Shown here in pieces: positions 1 through 15,100 of a stretch of 49,988 nt of DNA. Position 1 is the stretch's first letter; every line of letters starts with the position of its first letter. Made by a program: the position numbers and the translations under genes. Source of the stretch: a virus. The notes under the pieces were generated by a model. The model worked only from the letters and a program-made list of their open reading frames with translations, searched no databases and had not been told where the DNA came from. The stretch covers positions 1-49,988 of the IMG/VR virus record IMGVR_UViG_3300032307_000647; one strand, given 5' to 3'.

Positions 1-123
1 ATGACCGGCACCCTGCTCGCGCACACCAAACAAGTGCGCAAGGCCGGCGGCGTCTACAGGCTTACCGGCTCGGACGTTCCCGTTACCTACAGGACGTTCA
101 TGCCTTACAGCGTCGAGGTCAGC
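1..123. repeat. Terminal direct repeat, left copy (contig closure)
   Basis: Bases 1-123 are repeated exactly at 49866-49988. The giant reading frame runs through both copies in the same phase. This is what an assembled circular molecule looks like when the assembler leaves an overlap. It could also be a genuine short terminal redundancy, but its position inside a gene favours assembly overlap of a circular or circularly permuted genome. One copy should be removed when counting length, giving about 49,865 bp. Confidence 0.95.
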
Positions 124-3100
124 ATCAAGACGCACGACTCGGAGGGCAACCCTCTCAGGTCTCCCAAGGGCGGCATCCTTATCCATTCAGTAGACGTGGC
201 CGCGGTGAACCGCAGGCTCATGAAGACCTTCAAGCGACCGGATGTTCGCGCCTTGTTCGGCGGCAACTTCGCGGAGTTCGTGGACAGGTTCAACTCCTAC
301 GTCTCCAATCAGTCCGGCCTCAGCGGAGCCAAGGTGCCCAGCGCTGATCTGTTCCGGGCTGAGTTCGGAGCCGACGCCGAGAAGGTCAGGGACATAATGT
401 ACGAGGCCTTCGGCGGCCGTAAGCGCAAGGACGACTCCTTCATCAATACGCCTGCCGACGGATATCTCGGCGGCGCCGACGATCCTAATCGTCCGTTCTA
501 CACGATGCGTTTCGACACGCTCGCGGACATCAAGGTTCACCCGACCTCTTGGAACGTCCACAGCAAGGTCCAGCCCTTCCCGTACGTCCACATACAGGGC
601 TACGACGGCATCTCTCGCAACTTCCAGATCACGGGCTTCACGGAGCGTGACATGGGCAACGGCCGCAAGTACCTCAAGGACAACAACGGCTTTGAGATCT
701 ACGAGACCAAGGGCGGATACGCCCTGTTTGATCCGTTCGCCATCAAGGTCGGCGTGTTCAAGACCGCCAAGGCGGCGATAAAGCGAGCCACCGCAGAGCT
801 GGCCAAGGTCGACGAAGCAGACAAGGTCGAGCAGTCCGACCCCACCATCAACGACGTTGGTCACAACGACCAGACCCTAGCGGACCTCGAGGTTGTTTCT
901 GACGCCATGAATCGCGGCGCTAGGTTCCACCTTACCGGCGTCAAGGATGTCGTCATCAAGTCCATGCACGCCGGCAAGGCCGTTGCTGACCACATCAACG
1001 ACTCCATCGGCGAGAAGGTCAACGAGATCGGATACGAGAACCGACCCGGCGGCACCGAGACCGCGTTCTCCCAGAAGTTCATCAGCCTGTACTCGATGCT
1101 TGGCGACGGCGCTAAGGCGTTTGACACCGAGGTCGAAGTCGACGGCACCAAGTACAAGATAGGCATGTCCGACACGCAGATCGTCGTGTCTGACCCGTCC
1201 GTCGGCTACTCCAAGGGCACCGAAGTCGTCGGCGGCTTCCAGAACGAGCTCATTAGGATAGACAGGAACTGGTTCAAGGACCTGTACGCCAAGGACAAGG
1301 CGCTCCTTCAGGATCAGCTGTCCAAGCGCATGGCTTACGCCCTGAAGGTAAGTGCGCTCCACAAGGCCGGTCTCATCCCGATGCCTACCGCCTTCACCAA
1401 GGAGGCCGTGTCCAGCTACAGGGCCATGGGAGAAGTCATGCTCGGAGGTGGAGCTGGAAGCAGGGACACCCGCGACGCGGCCATCTCCAAGCTTCTTGAA
1501 GGCCACGGCAAGGGCATGGCAGATCTGGCCGGAGATATCCGCTGGGTCATGTTCGACGCCGGCGACAAGAACAAGAAGAACTGGTCCGACAACAGGCCTT
1601 CAGAGAGCCCCAATTTCGTACCCAACACCTTCGCGCGAGGCGGAGCCGCAATCACCCCTAGGTGGGAGACGGCGTTCAACTCCTTCAAGATAAGCTCGAC
1701 CATGGCCTCGGACCCGAGGCTAAAGCCAATCATAGAGCAGGCCATGGCGGCCAAGTCTCCGGAGGCATACGCCGGCAAGGTTGGCGGAGAGCTTCCGCTG
1801 TACATCGACATAACGAAGATAGCCCTAGGCGACGCAGACCGAGACGCTCTTGCCTCCCAGCTGATGGCGGCCGGCGCAAGCCGTGGTGCCTTCTGGGAGT
1901 TCCATAGCAAGGCGTCCGGCATCGATGACATCATCCCGGCGCTCAGGGAGTTCATCGCAGGCTCCAAGCTAGGCAGGAATGAGTCGAGCTCCCGCAATAA
2001 GCTTACCAGAGCTCAGCAACTACAGATGGGCGAGAAGGCCCGCACTCCCATGCAGGAAGGCCCTGCCAAGGAGATGGTCGTCGGATACATGAAGTCCGTC
2101 GAAGAGCTGGCAAAGCGAGGCGGCATGTTCACCAAGTCCGTGGCCGGCTTCTTCGACAGCGAAGGAAAGCTACGCGTCGATGCCGCAGGCAAGAAGACCG
2201 GCTTCGTGTCCAGCGTGGCCATGATGGATATCAATGACCCGGACGTCATGAACGTCGCGTCGATGTCCAACCTGTACAACGCGCTCAAGACCATATCGGA
2301 AGACATAAGCAACGACCCGGCCAACGAGCGCCACAAGCTGGACTACGTCAGGGTCATGGCGCTTATCATGAGGATCACCAGCGACGAGAGCATGATCTTC
2401 CATGAGTTCAAGTCCTTGGATGACAGGAATCTCGCCCCCGGCTCCGGAGAGATCAGGGCGAAGACCGGCCTTCTTGCCGGCGGTCATAGCGAGTCGATGG
2501 ACTTCTATACGCTACCTCCGTCCGTCGCAGAGGTCGTCACTACTCCTCCCGGCCTCGGAGGCATATACGCCTACAACCCGGTCAACGTAAACAAGAACAC
2601 CCCGGCTAGGTTCGCCAAGATAGCTGAAGAGAGGGCGATGCACGTCGGAGACAGCGGAGTGCCCGCCATGATATTCGGAGTGCCTAAGTACGGAGAGAAG
2701 TACTCCGCGAGCGCGATAGACGCCGGCGGCATATCTCACTACGTCGCCACCGGTTCCCAGATCAAGGCGTTCATGAGCAACGTCAAGGGCTCCGCTAAGG
2801 TGACGACGGATCCGAGCAGTCTCGTCAAGACGGCCGACGGAATCATACCGGCCGGCGCAACCAACTGGGATGGCGTCATCCCGGCTCTTGCCCTTCAGAC
2901 GTTCGCGGCACCCGGCGGCGAAGCTAAGATGAAGGCCCTGATCCCCACCGCCCAGAAGGCGGTCGAGGGAACCATATCTTCCGTCGTCGGATGGAAGTGG
3001 AAGGGAATGATGGAGGCCGCTAGGTCCATGGCCCGTAGCCCTGAGTCCGTCCGCGCGTCCGACATAACCATGATGCTCAAGTCTGCCGGAGCTGTCGGCG

Positions 3101-6100
3101 ACAACATGACTGTCCTCGAACAGCTCATGCATGGCTACATCGATACCTATAGCTCCAACTCGGACGTCAGGGTCGCCGGCCTGCTACGCATCACCCAGTC
3201 TCTCGCCATCCATGAGAACCTGTTCAAGGCCGGCCTAGACGCGGACTCGTTCCCTGTGGACGGACCCGCCCACTCCTTGCTCAGGAGCATGGATGTCAGG
3301 CAGACCAAGCTCACCCCGTCGTCCAACAAGTACATGAGGATGATGAGGCAGTTCCTCAAGGATGGTAGCGTGGCCGACGTCAGCGGCGACTACAGGATCA
3401 TGGAGCGCCAGATTCCGGGTCAGGTCTCTCAGGCCGGCACCACGGGCCTTAATGTCGGATATGGAGTCAAGTCGACCGACACAGTACAGCAGACCAAGCT
3501 GATGATGCTTACCGGCTCCAAGGCCATAGCACAGCTGGACAATGCCAGAAAGGACGAGCTACACAGGCTTGGCTTGATCGGAAAGATGGCCGATGGATTC
3601 GGCCGCGAGTTCGATTACTTCGAGATGTCTGACGCCAAGGCGGAGCTGAACCTTAGCAGGTTCGGCGGCACGCGCGACGGAATCATAACCTCTACGATGC
3701 CGGGCGGCGTTGCCGTCGTGGACAGGTATCTGGACATGGTGGCAAAGAGCATAGTGGATGGCACGCCTACCTTCGATATGTCGGCGCAGATGGCCATCGA
3801 TAACCACATCCAGACGCTCAACATAAAGATGAGCGACATCCTGAGCCATCCGGAGCTGTATGCGTTCTATCCACAGCTTGCGAGCATGCCGGTCAAGATC
3901 AGGTTCACCGGAGACTCGATCGCCGCATACAATCCTGAAAAAGGAGGTAGCTTCAAGATAGATGCCAACTTCCTGCTTGAGGACAGGCTTTCCGAAAGGC
4001 TGGCTATCACCGGCAGGGACGAGCCTGCCAAGTGGAAGGACCAGCTCAGCAGGTACTTCTCGCCAGAGGCGCGCAACGAAAGGTTCAGGAGGGTCATCCT
4101 CCACGAGATACAGCACGCCATCGTTAATGCTGAAAACATGATACCGCTGGTGTATCCGTCCATGATCGACTCCGAGTTGGTCGTCGGAACCGCGGCAAAC
4201 ATAAAGGAGCCTAGGATGGCCGCGCACACGATCGCCGCCCTGTCTCCCAATCTTCCGGTGGTGCTTGGCGGATCTGATCTGGCACCGATAGGCGGCTCGA
4301 CTCAGTCACTTATCACCCCGGGCGGCTATGGCGACAAGGCATTCTTCGAGGCGGTGGACAAGAAGCTGATAGCGAAGATGGACGCCATGTACGCAAGCTC
4401 GTTGAAGCTACTCAGCTTCAGCCAGCGCGGCATGGACTACGTCATCGACCCTCTCGATCCGACTGCGATCAAGTCCGCCCTGTCCAAGATAGTAGACGCC
4501 CCCATGTCCATAGACCTGATGCGAAGGGTCGTGCCCAATCAAAAGCTACTCATCAACAAGATGATGGCCAAGATAGGCGGAGCCTACGACATCATATCCG
4601 CCACGCTTAGCGAGGCGGACAGGGATAGCGCGATGCTAAGGATAGAAGCGATGTCCGAGTTGCTGTCCGCGCACGAAGCACAGCTTGATGCGTACGCCCA
4701 GCTGATCCCCAAGTACGACCCGGCGGCGGCCCTAAAAGCCTCCGACTCGATGTTCTGGAAGATAAACGACATAAACAACGACACGGCGAACTTCGTCGAG
4801 TACCTTCAAGGCATCACCGGTGTCGATTACGACAGGGAGTTCGGAGTCCTCAAGGCCGAGGTTACCGCAGGCATCAAGATATCTCAGGCCAAGATGCAGA
4901 TGAACGCCGGGGCGGCCAGCATGACCCCGGAAAGCCTGAGCAAGCTGACGACCCTAGTGTATAGCGACCTATCTAACCTGCTATACTCCGGAGACCTTAA
5001 CGAGTTCATGGCCAACACGACCATGGCTAGGTCTAGGATGGGCGAAGCCGAGCTGGCCAACGCCGCGTTCCCGCAACCCCAGCCTCTGCACCAGACCATG
5101 GTGGCTCTGGCTAGGTACATGGACGACAACTACAACACGCGCTTCTTCGGAAATGACGCTCCGAAGCTCATGATGATCGGCGGATCCGCCGGCTCTGAGC
5201 AGATGAACGTCAGTCCGTTCGGCAAGGCCTCTGAGAATCTGTTCCGTGGCGGCGTAAGGATGATGGCTAGGGCCACCCTGCTCAGCCACTATGTGTCCAG
5301 CGTCAACGAGGACATCGCCAAGTACGGCAAGCTGATGTTCACCTCGCGCGGATGGAAGATTGGCGAGGACGGCATGCCCGTCTACGTCCACGAGGTAGGA
5401 ACCCTGACCGGAGCTCAGAGCGCCCTTGAGGGCTTTGGTGGCGCGGCTCGCAACCTTGCGTTCAACGTTGAAGGCGCCATCCGCAAGAAGACCGAGAACA
5501 AAGGCTACAGGGTGTTCGAGAATGTCGGCGAAACGTTCGGCAACTTCACCGGAAGCGAGCGTCAGGCTAACACTAACCTGAAGCCGATAGCGGACCTGAT
5601 ACAGGAGAATGACTTCATGCCCTCCACGGAGGCAGTTCACTCCGGGCCCGGCGGAACCATTCCGTTCCTCGGAGGACTGACCTCCGACGGAAAGTCTGTG
5701 ACCATCCAAGACGTGGCCAAGGCCATGGGCGCGGTCGTGGTCGTCGAAGACACCATAGGATACAGGAGCGAGGTAATGAACGCCCTGTATAATAGCTCTC
5801 GCAGGGGAATCCCTGACGTCATCTCCGCGGAAAAGCTCGTCGACACCTTCAAGGCCGCCGGCGTGCCTGATTCCGACATAGCATCGGCGAGGCTGACGGA
5901 GATCCAGAACAAGTTCCGCGGATCCGATCTGTCCGTCGGCGAGCTGATAGACCTCGTCGCAGTACTTCACGAGGTGCCCATCATAACCAGCTACAAGGGC
6001 GGAGACTCAATCAAGTCTGTCCTCGTCAGGATGCTTGGAGGAAGCGACGTGTCCTCCGAGATGAGGAAGCTGTACGACTACGCGACGAAGGAGAACGGAG

Positions 6101-9100
6101 CTTACGCTGAGGTCATGCGTTCCTACATCAACTGGGTCGTAGGAAAGCAGACTGGCAGGAATCCCCTTACCAGCATCTTCAAGGCTAGGATAGACACCGC
6201 CGGCGAAGGAGCTTCTGCCGGAAGGTTCTTCCTGATGGATGCGGTGAAGAACTCGATCCTGTTCGACTGGAACTCCTCGGACAATATCGCCCGCATGATT
6301 GGCAAGGAGAACGGGCAGAAGGTGGTTGATCGAATCGTAGCACGCCTGATTGCCAAGTACCCGGACGCCAACCCGTCCCATTCAACCGGCTTGGAGAACC
6401 TCCTGCTTAAGGAGGATACGTTGATGTCCATCGGCACCGACGTGTCCGGATGGGAGGCGAAAGAAAGGGCCAAGGTAGAATACCTGCTCAGGTTTACCAC
6501 GAGGCTCGAGAAGCTTCTCATGCACCTGACGCCCATGGCCGACAAGCTGGCGGCCAAGCTGGAGAGGTCCATCAAGACCGGAGACATGCTGATGGATAAC
6601 AGCGAGCGATCCGACAAGATGATGAAGCTCGTCGAGGAGTTCTACAGCTCCGCGCTGGAGGAAGGACTCGCAGATGTGCTGTCCACCTCGGCGCTGGCTT
6701 CGGGTCCGGACGGAGCGTTCCAGACCACTAGGGAGATTTACAGAAAGCTGGAAGGCAACAGGTCGTACACCAGCAACCAGCCCCACGAGAGCGTGCTCAA
6801 GAGGGGCTATGGATACGCCGGAGACTCCTTGGCCGCAGGCCACATGGTCTTCCATGGACTGATCGGCGGAGCCAACCATGCGTTCAAGGAAAGCGCCTAC
6901 ATAGGCGGCATGATGTCCGGCATGGTCGGAACCATGCTGTTCCCGGAAGGAAAGGATGCCTACGACTCGGTCTCTGCCAAGCTACTGGCTAGGGCCTACC
7001 CCGGCATGGACTTCTCTCCGGGCTCCGACGTTCCTGCGTCCGTGGAGATCAGGAGGGACGGAACCACTAGGTCTGTCCTGCGTGGCATCGGAAGGCATAC
7101 CACGGGCGAGCCCAAGGAAGAGGTGTCGCTGGCGTCTGCATTGTCCAACATCGAGGGCAAGAACGCCCTCAGGGCCATCACGAACCAGACCGATCAGCCA
7201 GCCTACTTGCTCAACGCCGTCGCCGCACAGCGCGTGCTGATGGTAAAAGCCAAGGCCCTGCTCGACTACATAGCCAAGTTCGAAGGAGAGCCCGGCATCG
7301 AATACAAGATGAGGCTCATCAAGGGATCCTCGTCGATAAATGCCAGCGACCTAGAGACCGCCTTCAGCTCTCCCGAGCTGTTGGGCATACTGCAAGGCGC
7401 CGACATCGGCCCCCAGCTGGTAAAGGCAAAAGGCCTCCTGTCCATAGCTGAGAGCGTCAATCAGGGGGCCCACAACATCGGAGCCGGCGGCATCGTCGCT
7501 CTGGATCAGGGCTTCTGGGAGATGCCCATAGCCATAGACAGGGATTATGCCGGCGGATACAAGCCGCTGGCACAGGCCGCGATGGTTCGAGCCTACACTA
7601 GGGGCGGCGCGAAGAAGAACTTCGTAGTATCTTCCGTCGTGGAAGCCCTAGGCTCCGCGCTGTCGAGCCAAGAGGCCTTGGTGATCAACAACCTGATCGG
7701 CAAGGACACCAGCAGGGAGGGCAAGATAGCCGCCTCCGAGCCGGTGCGCGTCATGGCTAGGACCATAGCCATCGGAGCAAACCTTCTGTCCGAGACGGAC
7801 ATGTATGACTCCCCTGTGTTCTTGGACTACGCGTCTCCCAGCTTTGAGACGGCCATGGAAAAGAGGAGGATGCCCAAGATCTCCCGGGCTCTTGCTCGCG
7901 CCGCGAAAAGCCTAGAGGGCGAGTACGACGATCTGGCAGACAACTCCTACTACATAGCTAGGAACAACTACAGCGGCGGAGGCCTGCACTACGTCCTGTC
8001 CAAGGGCTTCGTCAACGACGGCTTCCTTCGACGCGTAGCTCTGTCGATGGATGGAACCACCCTGCTTGCCGCCGCGTCTCAGATACTGAGCACGGCAACC
8101 GAGTACGACAACAACAAGGCGCTCGGATCAAAGCTGAGGAGGTTCGTGCAGAAGGACTGGATGCCGTTCCGATGGGACATCGGATCTGACATAGAGTATG
8201 CGGCCTTCTCGGATCAGATGAAGAGGGATGCCGTCACACTTAGCGCCTCCGTTGCCGCGTCGCTTGGCGCCATGGCCATACCGAGCATGAGGTACCCTCT
8301 GCTTGGCGACCACAGGCTCAGCTCGTCCACGTCTCCGGGTGCGTTCAAGGACCTCATGGAGATGGCCAAACAGCCAGACGGAAACTTCCCCGACGAAGCC
8401 GCGAGGGATAGGGTGGAATCCATGATTCACGGAGCCATGAACGGCATGCCGAATGGCATGAGCATGGATGCCATGAAGCAACTGTCCGTCCTCACCGGCC
8501 TGACGTTCCTTCAGCGACAGCTGTTCGACAAGCTTGGCACTCAGTTTAGCGCCAAGGAAAAGCTGGCCATCGAAGCGGCCGTGCACCACGCCGCCTCCAT
8601 GATGGACGTCGTCGAAAGCTACGACATCGACCCGATCATCGTGAGCCGCAAGCTCGCTCCGGGAGCAGACCCGACCATTCCTTGGAACTGGGGCAAGATA
8701 TCCTCTGGCGTAAACTCCGCCTCGTACGTCGCCAACAAGAACAAGCTTCAGTACGACCTGTTCCGCCGCGCTGTCAGGTCTCAGATGGACATGTTCTCCA
8801 TGTCTCAGTATCCGGCTAGGATAACCGGAATGCTGAAGGACTTGGCTCAGGTTCCCGGTTACAAGCGCACGTTCAAGAGGAACTCCATGAACGGATCTTA
8901 CTCTAGGTCCGAGGGCAATGTCAGGCTTGTCTCTGGCATAAGGGGAGACTCTCCCCATGGCGTTTCTAGGGGTGGAGACTCCGGGTCTCCGACCATGAAG
9001 CTCAACCCAGAGATGCTGGAAGGCGTGAGCGAGGACGAGTCTTACACCCACCTCAACACCTACGCAGGCAAGGGAGTGTATTCGTCTGAGCTGGATGGCT

Positions 9101-12100
9101 ACCTTCCTGTTGGCGAAGGCGTCTCATTTTCCGGCATCTACGCGATGCCCTCCGAGTACGAGGGCGGCGTGGTAGGAGCCCTGTTCAACATGGCCGACCC
9201 TATCGACCTCATCGACATGGATCCGCCGGAACAGCCGGGCATCGTTCAAGTCGACGTCGGCGCCGCAGGTAAAAGCGCCCTCAGCGAGTCCGTCATCAGG
9301 GCTTTCGTGTCTGATACCATCATATCTCAGGCGCAACGCGCTGGAGCCGAGACCATCGAGGTAGCTCCTGCCGGCGTACAGCTGTCCTACGGCGGCGCTG
9401 GCACGGCGGAGTTCTCCGGCAAGCTGTCGCACGAGACCATGGATGTAGCTACGGCTCAGGTCCACGGACGAGGCATGAGGACCATCAGCAAGACCTCGTA
9501 CCAGAACATACACTCTGGACGCTCCAAGAAGCCCTTGCTGATCCACGGAGACGGCGGCCTGATGGGCTTCAGCGGAATCACCACCGGCAAGGATGATCGC
9601 GGCGGAACCGGATACCTTGGAGACCCGCACAGGGCAGGCGAGTTCGCCACCAAGAAGGGCTACGCTTGGAAGCGACTCCCGGACGGCAGGATAATGATAA
9701 ACATCACGGGCGACCATCTTGGATACAAGGTGGACGACATGATGAAGAGGCCCGGCAGGGTCGGCTATGGATTCAGCTTGGCCGAGGGCGTCGGATACGA
9801 TCCGAACACCGGCCTTGTTATCCCGTCCAACCTATACTCCCAGATAGTCACGGCCGATTACCTAGAAGCGTTCGGCCATCCCATGGCCGCGGCGTTCACT
9901 CAAAAGGACCCTGCCATGATGCAGGCCTACATCGATGCGGCCATCAGGGACAAGAGGGGCTACCACCATACGCGCGGAAAGATTCCGGAAAGCATGCAGA
10001 TACTGGAAAAGCTCAGCACGAGCATCTCCGGAAGGATGGGAACGGACGTGTTCAAGGAGTTCATATCTGACAGGAACATTGCACTTGAGCGAAGGGCGTC
10101 TCACGCCGCTTCCATCAATGAGGTCATGGCTCCCAGCTCGTACACGACCCTGATACTCCCGGCCGGAATGAAGACCGAGGATCTGGCGGCCGTGCTCATG
10201 AGCATACATGCCGACCCTCTCGTCGGCGCGGCCATAATAGACGGATCCAAGCGAGACCGCGGCCAAAGGGCCGTGTTCGAGTTCCAGCTCGGGGATCACT
10301 TCTCGGGCGACAGGAACCAGCGCGGAACCTACAGGGGCGCCTACACGGGCAAGACAGTCATACCGCATGCGAGCACGGGGCCCTACTCCCGCGGAGCTCT
10401 TGTCGGCTTGAAAGACAGCGTCAACGTAGCCGTCTCTCAGGACGGACATCTATGGAGCGACGTCTATGCCGCGGCCAGCAGGATGCTGTCTCAGGACGGA
10501 GGCTACTTCCTGCCGGACACCGAAAGAACCCTCTCCATGAACGGAGACACCGGCCTAGCCATAACCAAGCTGTTCCCCGGAAGGCCCGATCTTCTGGCCA
10601 ACGCTTGGGATACCAAGGCTGGCCATGGCATAAAAGTCTGGAAGCGATCCGGCCCCAAGAACGATCCGAACTTCAGGGCGTACGTCGTCGAGCTCAACCA
10701 GCCGTCGGCCATCGCTCCGGAAGGCGGTCTCGTGATCGGCAAGAAGGCGGTTGCCTTCAAGACCGAAGCCGAAGCCATAGCCTACTCCAACAAGGTGGCC
10801 ACCCACGCCACCTCCGCGTCCACCATCCGCGCGCTCGCCGGCAACGACTTCCGTATCGTCGACAGGCCCAAGGAAGGCGGATCTGATAAGTTCGCTCCTG
10901 ACGCATCCGTCAGCGAGATCCAGCGCGTCACGCCCCAGACCGGCCGCGCGTTCCAAGAAGCCCTCGAGGGCACCGGCCTGTATAGGGTTGGTGACCTTGA
11001 TGAGGCCATGTCCATCGCCGACGCTAGGAAGCTCGGCAAGGCCCTTGGTCGCAACGCGCACATAGAGTTCGACACTCCCCCTGTTCAGCTTCGCCAGATC
11101 ACCGGCAAGACGATGGGAGAGCTCGAGTCCGTGGTCAGGCAGAAGCTCAACTTCGGCCTTCCTCAGGGAGCCATGAACTTCGCGTCCAAGGCGATGAACG
11201 CCATCATGCGTGGCCTTCCCCCCAACAACCGCGACTTCACGCACCTCACCGGATCCGACTGGATGAACCTGCTGAAGAAGAACGGCGTCAGCAAGGACGA
11301 GATAAGGCAGACCGGCCTAGGCCACCTGTTGCTCAACTCCGCCGCCGTGAAGCTAAGCAGGCAGGATCTGGCTGAGTTCCTAGCCGGAACGTATCCCTCG
11401 CTCACCAAGTCCCAGCCGGCCTTCTATGGCATGCACGCCGCTCAACAGCTGGCGGCCATGGGAGCTCCTGAGACCGAATCCGTACGAGGAATGAGGGGCA
11501 CCTTCGTGCCTCCGTACATACATGACGCTAGGTTGCAGAGCCGCGCCAATCAGTTCCACGCCCTGAACGCCATATTCGAGATGAGGGACAAGCTGGACCT
11601 TAGGGTCAGTACCTCCACGTCCGATTCCTTCAAGGCCAAGGCGGCTACGCTACAGGCCGTCATGGAGTCGAAGCTTGTTGATTTCGCCAAGGTCATCGGA
11701 GTCCCCGAAGAGCTTCTTGCCGAAACCAAGGAGCTGAAGTCAGTCCTGTATCAGGCGCTTACTGACGCCACCAACGAGCAAAAGCCCTTCGCCACCTATG
11801 ACATGCGTGGCCTCGAGATGTCTAGGTTCGACATCAACGACAAGATAAAGGCGCTCGCCAGCGATGCCGCCGATGGCGCCCTGTTCTCCGAGCTAGGAGA
11901 CATAGGCCCTTATGTCAGGACCCTCATGGGAAGCGACCTGCCCAAGCAGGCTACCACCCATACTGTCAAGATGCACGAGGCGGCCGTCAGCGACAGCCTC
12001 AAGACGGACTACGGATACGGATCCGGCCTCAGCGACGTGATGGGTCAAGTCATGCACTCGTATGGATCGTTCCCGTACACCTCCTACATATCCGGCGTAT

Positions 12101-15100
12101 ACGAGAACCACCACCAGTCCATAGTCAGGTACGGCGACAAGAAGGAAGTGGCGTCGATGAAGGCCTACATCAAGGAGATCAACGACGAGCTCACTCGCAG
12201 GAGAAGGGATCACGCCGCCGCGCCGTCCGACGCAAACAGCCAAAGGATAGCCGCGCTTGAGTCCATGAAGCAGACCGCCGAAAGGGTTCTGTATGTTCGA
12301 TCCGCGCTGGCCGTTCAGCTGTCCAAGGAAAGCAGCCGAAGGCACGGCACCCACTTCGACCATGGCATGCCTCCGGGTACCGGCATGTCCGGAGCTGGCG
12401 GAGCTTACGAGCTTGGCCACTCTAGGACTGGTTGGGGCATGATGACCTCGGCCCTAGGCCTAGACGGATTCGCAACGATCATGGGCGTGGATAAGAACGG
12501 CGAGCTTCCGCTTGGTTTCAGGCGCGAGCCAATAGCCCTCCTCGAAGAAGTTCAGTCTGACGTATTCCAGCACGTCGACTTCTTCGGAGCCTACCAAGAC
12601 GACAAGCTTTTCCTTCCGATCGACGCGAAGGAAATCGAATCCATGGGCAGGTCTTCCGAGCTGGCCGCCCTCGTCGCAGACCATGCCAAGCTCTTGGCCT
12701 TGTCCGACAAGGCTGAAGAAGGAGCCATCGCTCAGCTGAAGAACATCATAGGCAGGGCCGGCCGCGGCATGCCGAGCACCGGAACTAGGACCTTCGATAG
12801 GCTTTCCGCCAAGCTGTTCCTAGATCAGACGGACCTGTTCCAGAAGTCCATGATGCACGAGGCCATGCCTGCGTTGCTGAAGAACACCGGACGCAAGGTG
12901 AAGGTCTCCGACAACATCAAGGCCTCCATAGCTAGGATGACGAACGGCATGGTATCTCCCTCTGAGATATTCGTGTTCGAGTTCGACCACGAGCTGATAG
13001 ACCTCGTCCGTAGCTTCGGAGAAATCAGCAGGACCTCCGTCGACGCAAATGTGTTCGAGTTCATCCAGCAAAGGGCTCTCGAAAACGTCCGCGGCGCGAA
13101 GCACGCCGACCCGTCCGTGCCTACTCATCCTAGGGCGGCCGAGATGAAAGCCAAGATGATCAGGGACCTTGAAGCCGGCAACCTGACCAGCGTGATCAGG
13201 GAACAGCTCAAGATATCCGAGTCCATAATCCACCGGGGCGTCGAGGCTCTCAGGTCTCAAGGTTATGACGCCCTGCGTAACGAGGTCAGGTCGATGGACA
13301 CGATGGGCATACGCGGATCGACGTACAACTTCGTCAAGGCTCTGGACAAGCTGGGTAGCAACTCGTCTGAGATCGGCAACATCGTCGCATCCCACGTCGC
13401 GCGAGCCATGGTAAAGGACGAACAGCTGGCCATGCAGATGGCGGCTTACATCGATGGAACCGGAGCCGTAGACTACGAGGGCCTAGTGGACAGGACCATC
13501 GAGAGGATCCGCAAGGACTACGGAGACAGCAAGTCGTACATAGGTAAGGCCGTGTTGGTCATTCTGGACGAGATGAAGCGCATGCCGTCCGAGGCTAGGC
13601 CGCACTCCACGGCAAACACGGGCTTCGCCAATGTGAAGACCGCCTCGAACAATCCGTACGCGGACAGGTTCCACAACGCCGCCATAGCCATAGACAGGAC
13701 CCTGAGCGACGCCGAGATATCGGACATCGCGTCCAACCTTCCTCCTATCAAGGACGCGAACGGCGACGTGGTGTACGCAAGGGTCGACGGCAAGGGCTTC
13801 GTGATAGGCAACTCCGGCAACACGTTCCGCACGTTCAAGGATCAGATGGACTTCGTCACCTTCATCCGTGACGCGAGGAAGTCTGGAGCCACGAGCGACG
13901 ACATCACCATCATGGTGGCGCCCTATCATAGGCACGCCGGTACTGCCGCAGGAGACTTCGCCAAGAACGTCGTCGAGGTGTTCTCGGCCATGTCCGGAGG
14001 CCCCAAGTTCCTACAGATGGCCGAAGCCAAGCAGGTAGAAATAGCCGGCCTGCGCAAGGAAGTGAAGGAGACCTTCTCTCCGAGCGACTCCGGATCCGTA
14101 AAGACCCCGAAGGGTGACAAGACCATATACCCTGAAGCCATACCCTTCGTCAGGGATGGATTCTACAAGAGCACCCAGCTCATGCTCAATGTGCTGGACT
14201 CCATGAACCACGGCATGCACGGCGTCGGAATACTTGACGCCACCTATCAGCTACAGCGTGGCGGAGGTTTGGCCGAGCCGCAGGGCTGGCTCAAGATCGG
14301 CGGCGGCAAGGGATGGATACTGTCCATTGAAGAGCTGTTCGACGACGTCAGGGACGGAACTAAGTTCGTCAGCGGCGGCCTTCTGGCCTACGAGAAGAAG
14401 ACCGGCAATCCTGCCAACGGACCGGACGGACCTCATGGCGGCTTCCTACATAGGCTTGCCACCATGAACATAGAGTCCGAGCTAGGAACTAGCGCCGACT
14501 CGATAAGGTTCAGCCACAACGGAATCGAAAGGAACCTGCATGGACACCTTCAGCTTGCCTTGCGCCAGCTGAACCTGACGGCTCAAAACTACTTCCCGAC
14601 CGAGTGGACGGCCAAGTTTGAGAAGCTCATCAACGATATGAACGACCCGTTCAGATCCGTCATGGGCAGGCCGCATCAGTACGAAGGCAACAAGAGCATA
14701 GCCATTCCTCAGCGTAGCTCTGGCCCGGACAGGATCGCCTTGAAGATAGGCGAGCAGGGAGGACTGTTCGCTGTCGCAGGACCTTCCGGCGAGTCTGCCG
14801 GCTGGGGCTACATCACGAACTACGGACTTCCGTCCTATGCCTTGGAGCTCATCGCTCCGGGTAGCACGGCTGACTGGAGGGCCAACTACTCCCTAGACCT
14901 GTTTGAAAGGCCGCAGATCAACACCGACGGAAGCTGGCTCGTCCTCACCGACAAGTCCGGCCGCACGATAGACAAGATCGATCAGTCTCAGGCCACGCCG
15001 AGACAGCTCGAAGCTTTCCGCGAGCGGTTCCTCCAGCTGTCGCAGTACAAGGGAAGGAACTGGATGGTTGGCACCTTCCTCAAGGAGTTCGGCCCGGCCG

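Noticed and set aside
4981-5970. Long minus-strand frames inside the giant gene (for example 4981-5970, 8128-9051)
   Set aside because: Shadow frames of the giant gene. They have no leader or neighbouring operon and show the Val/Arg/His-rich composition typical of antisense reading.
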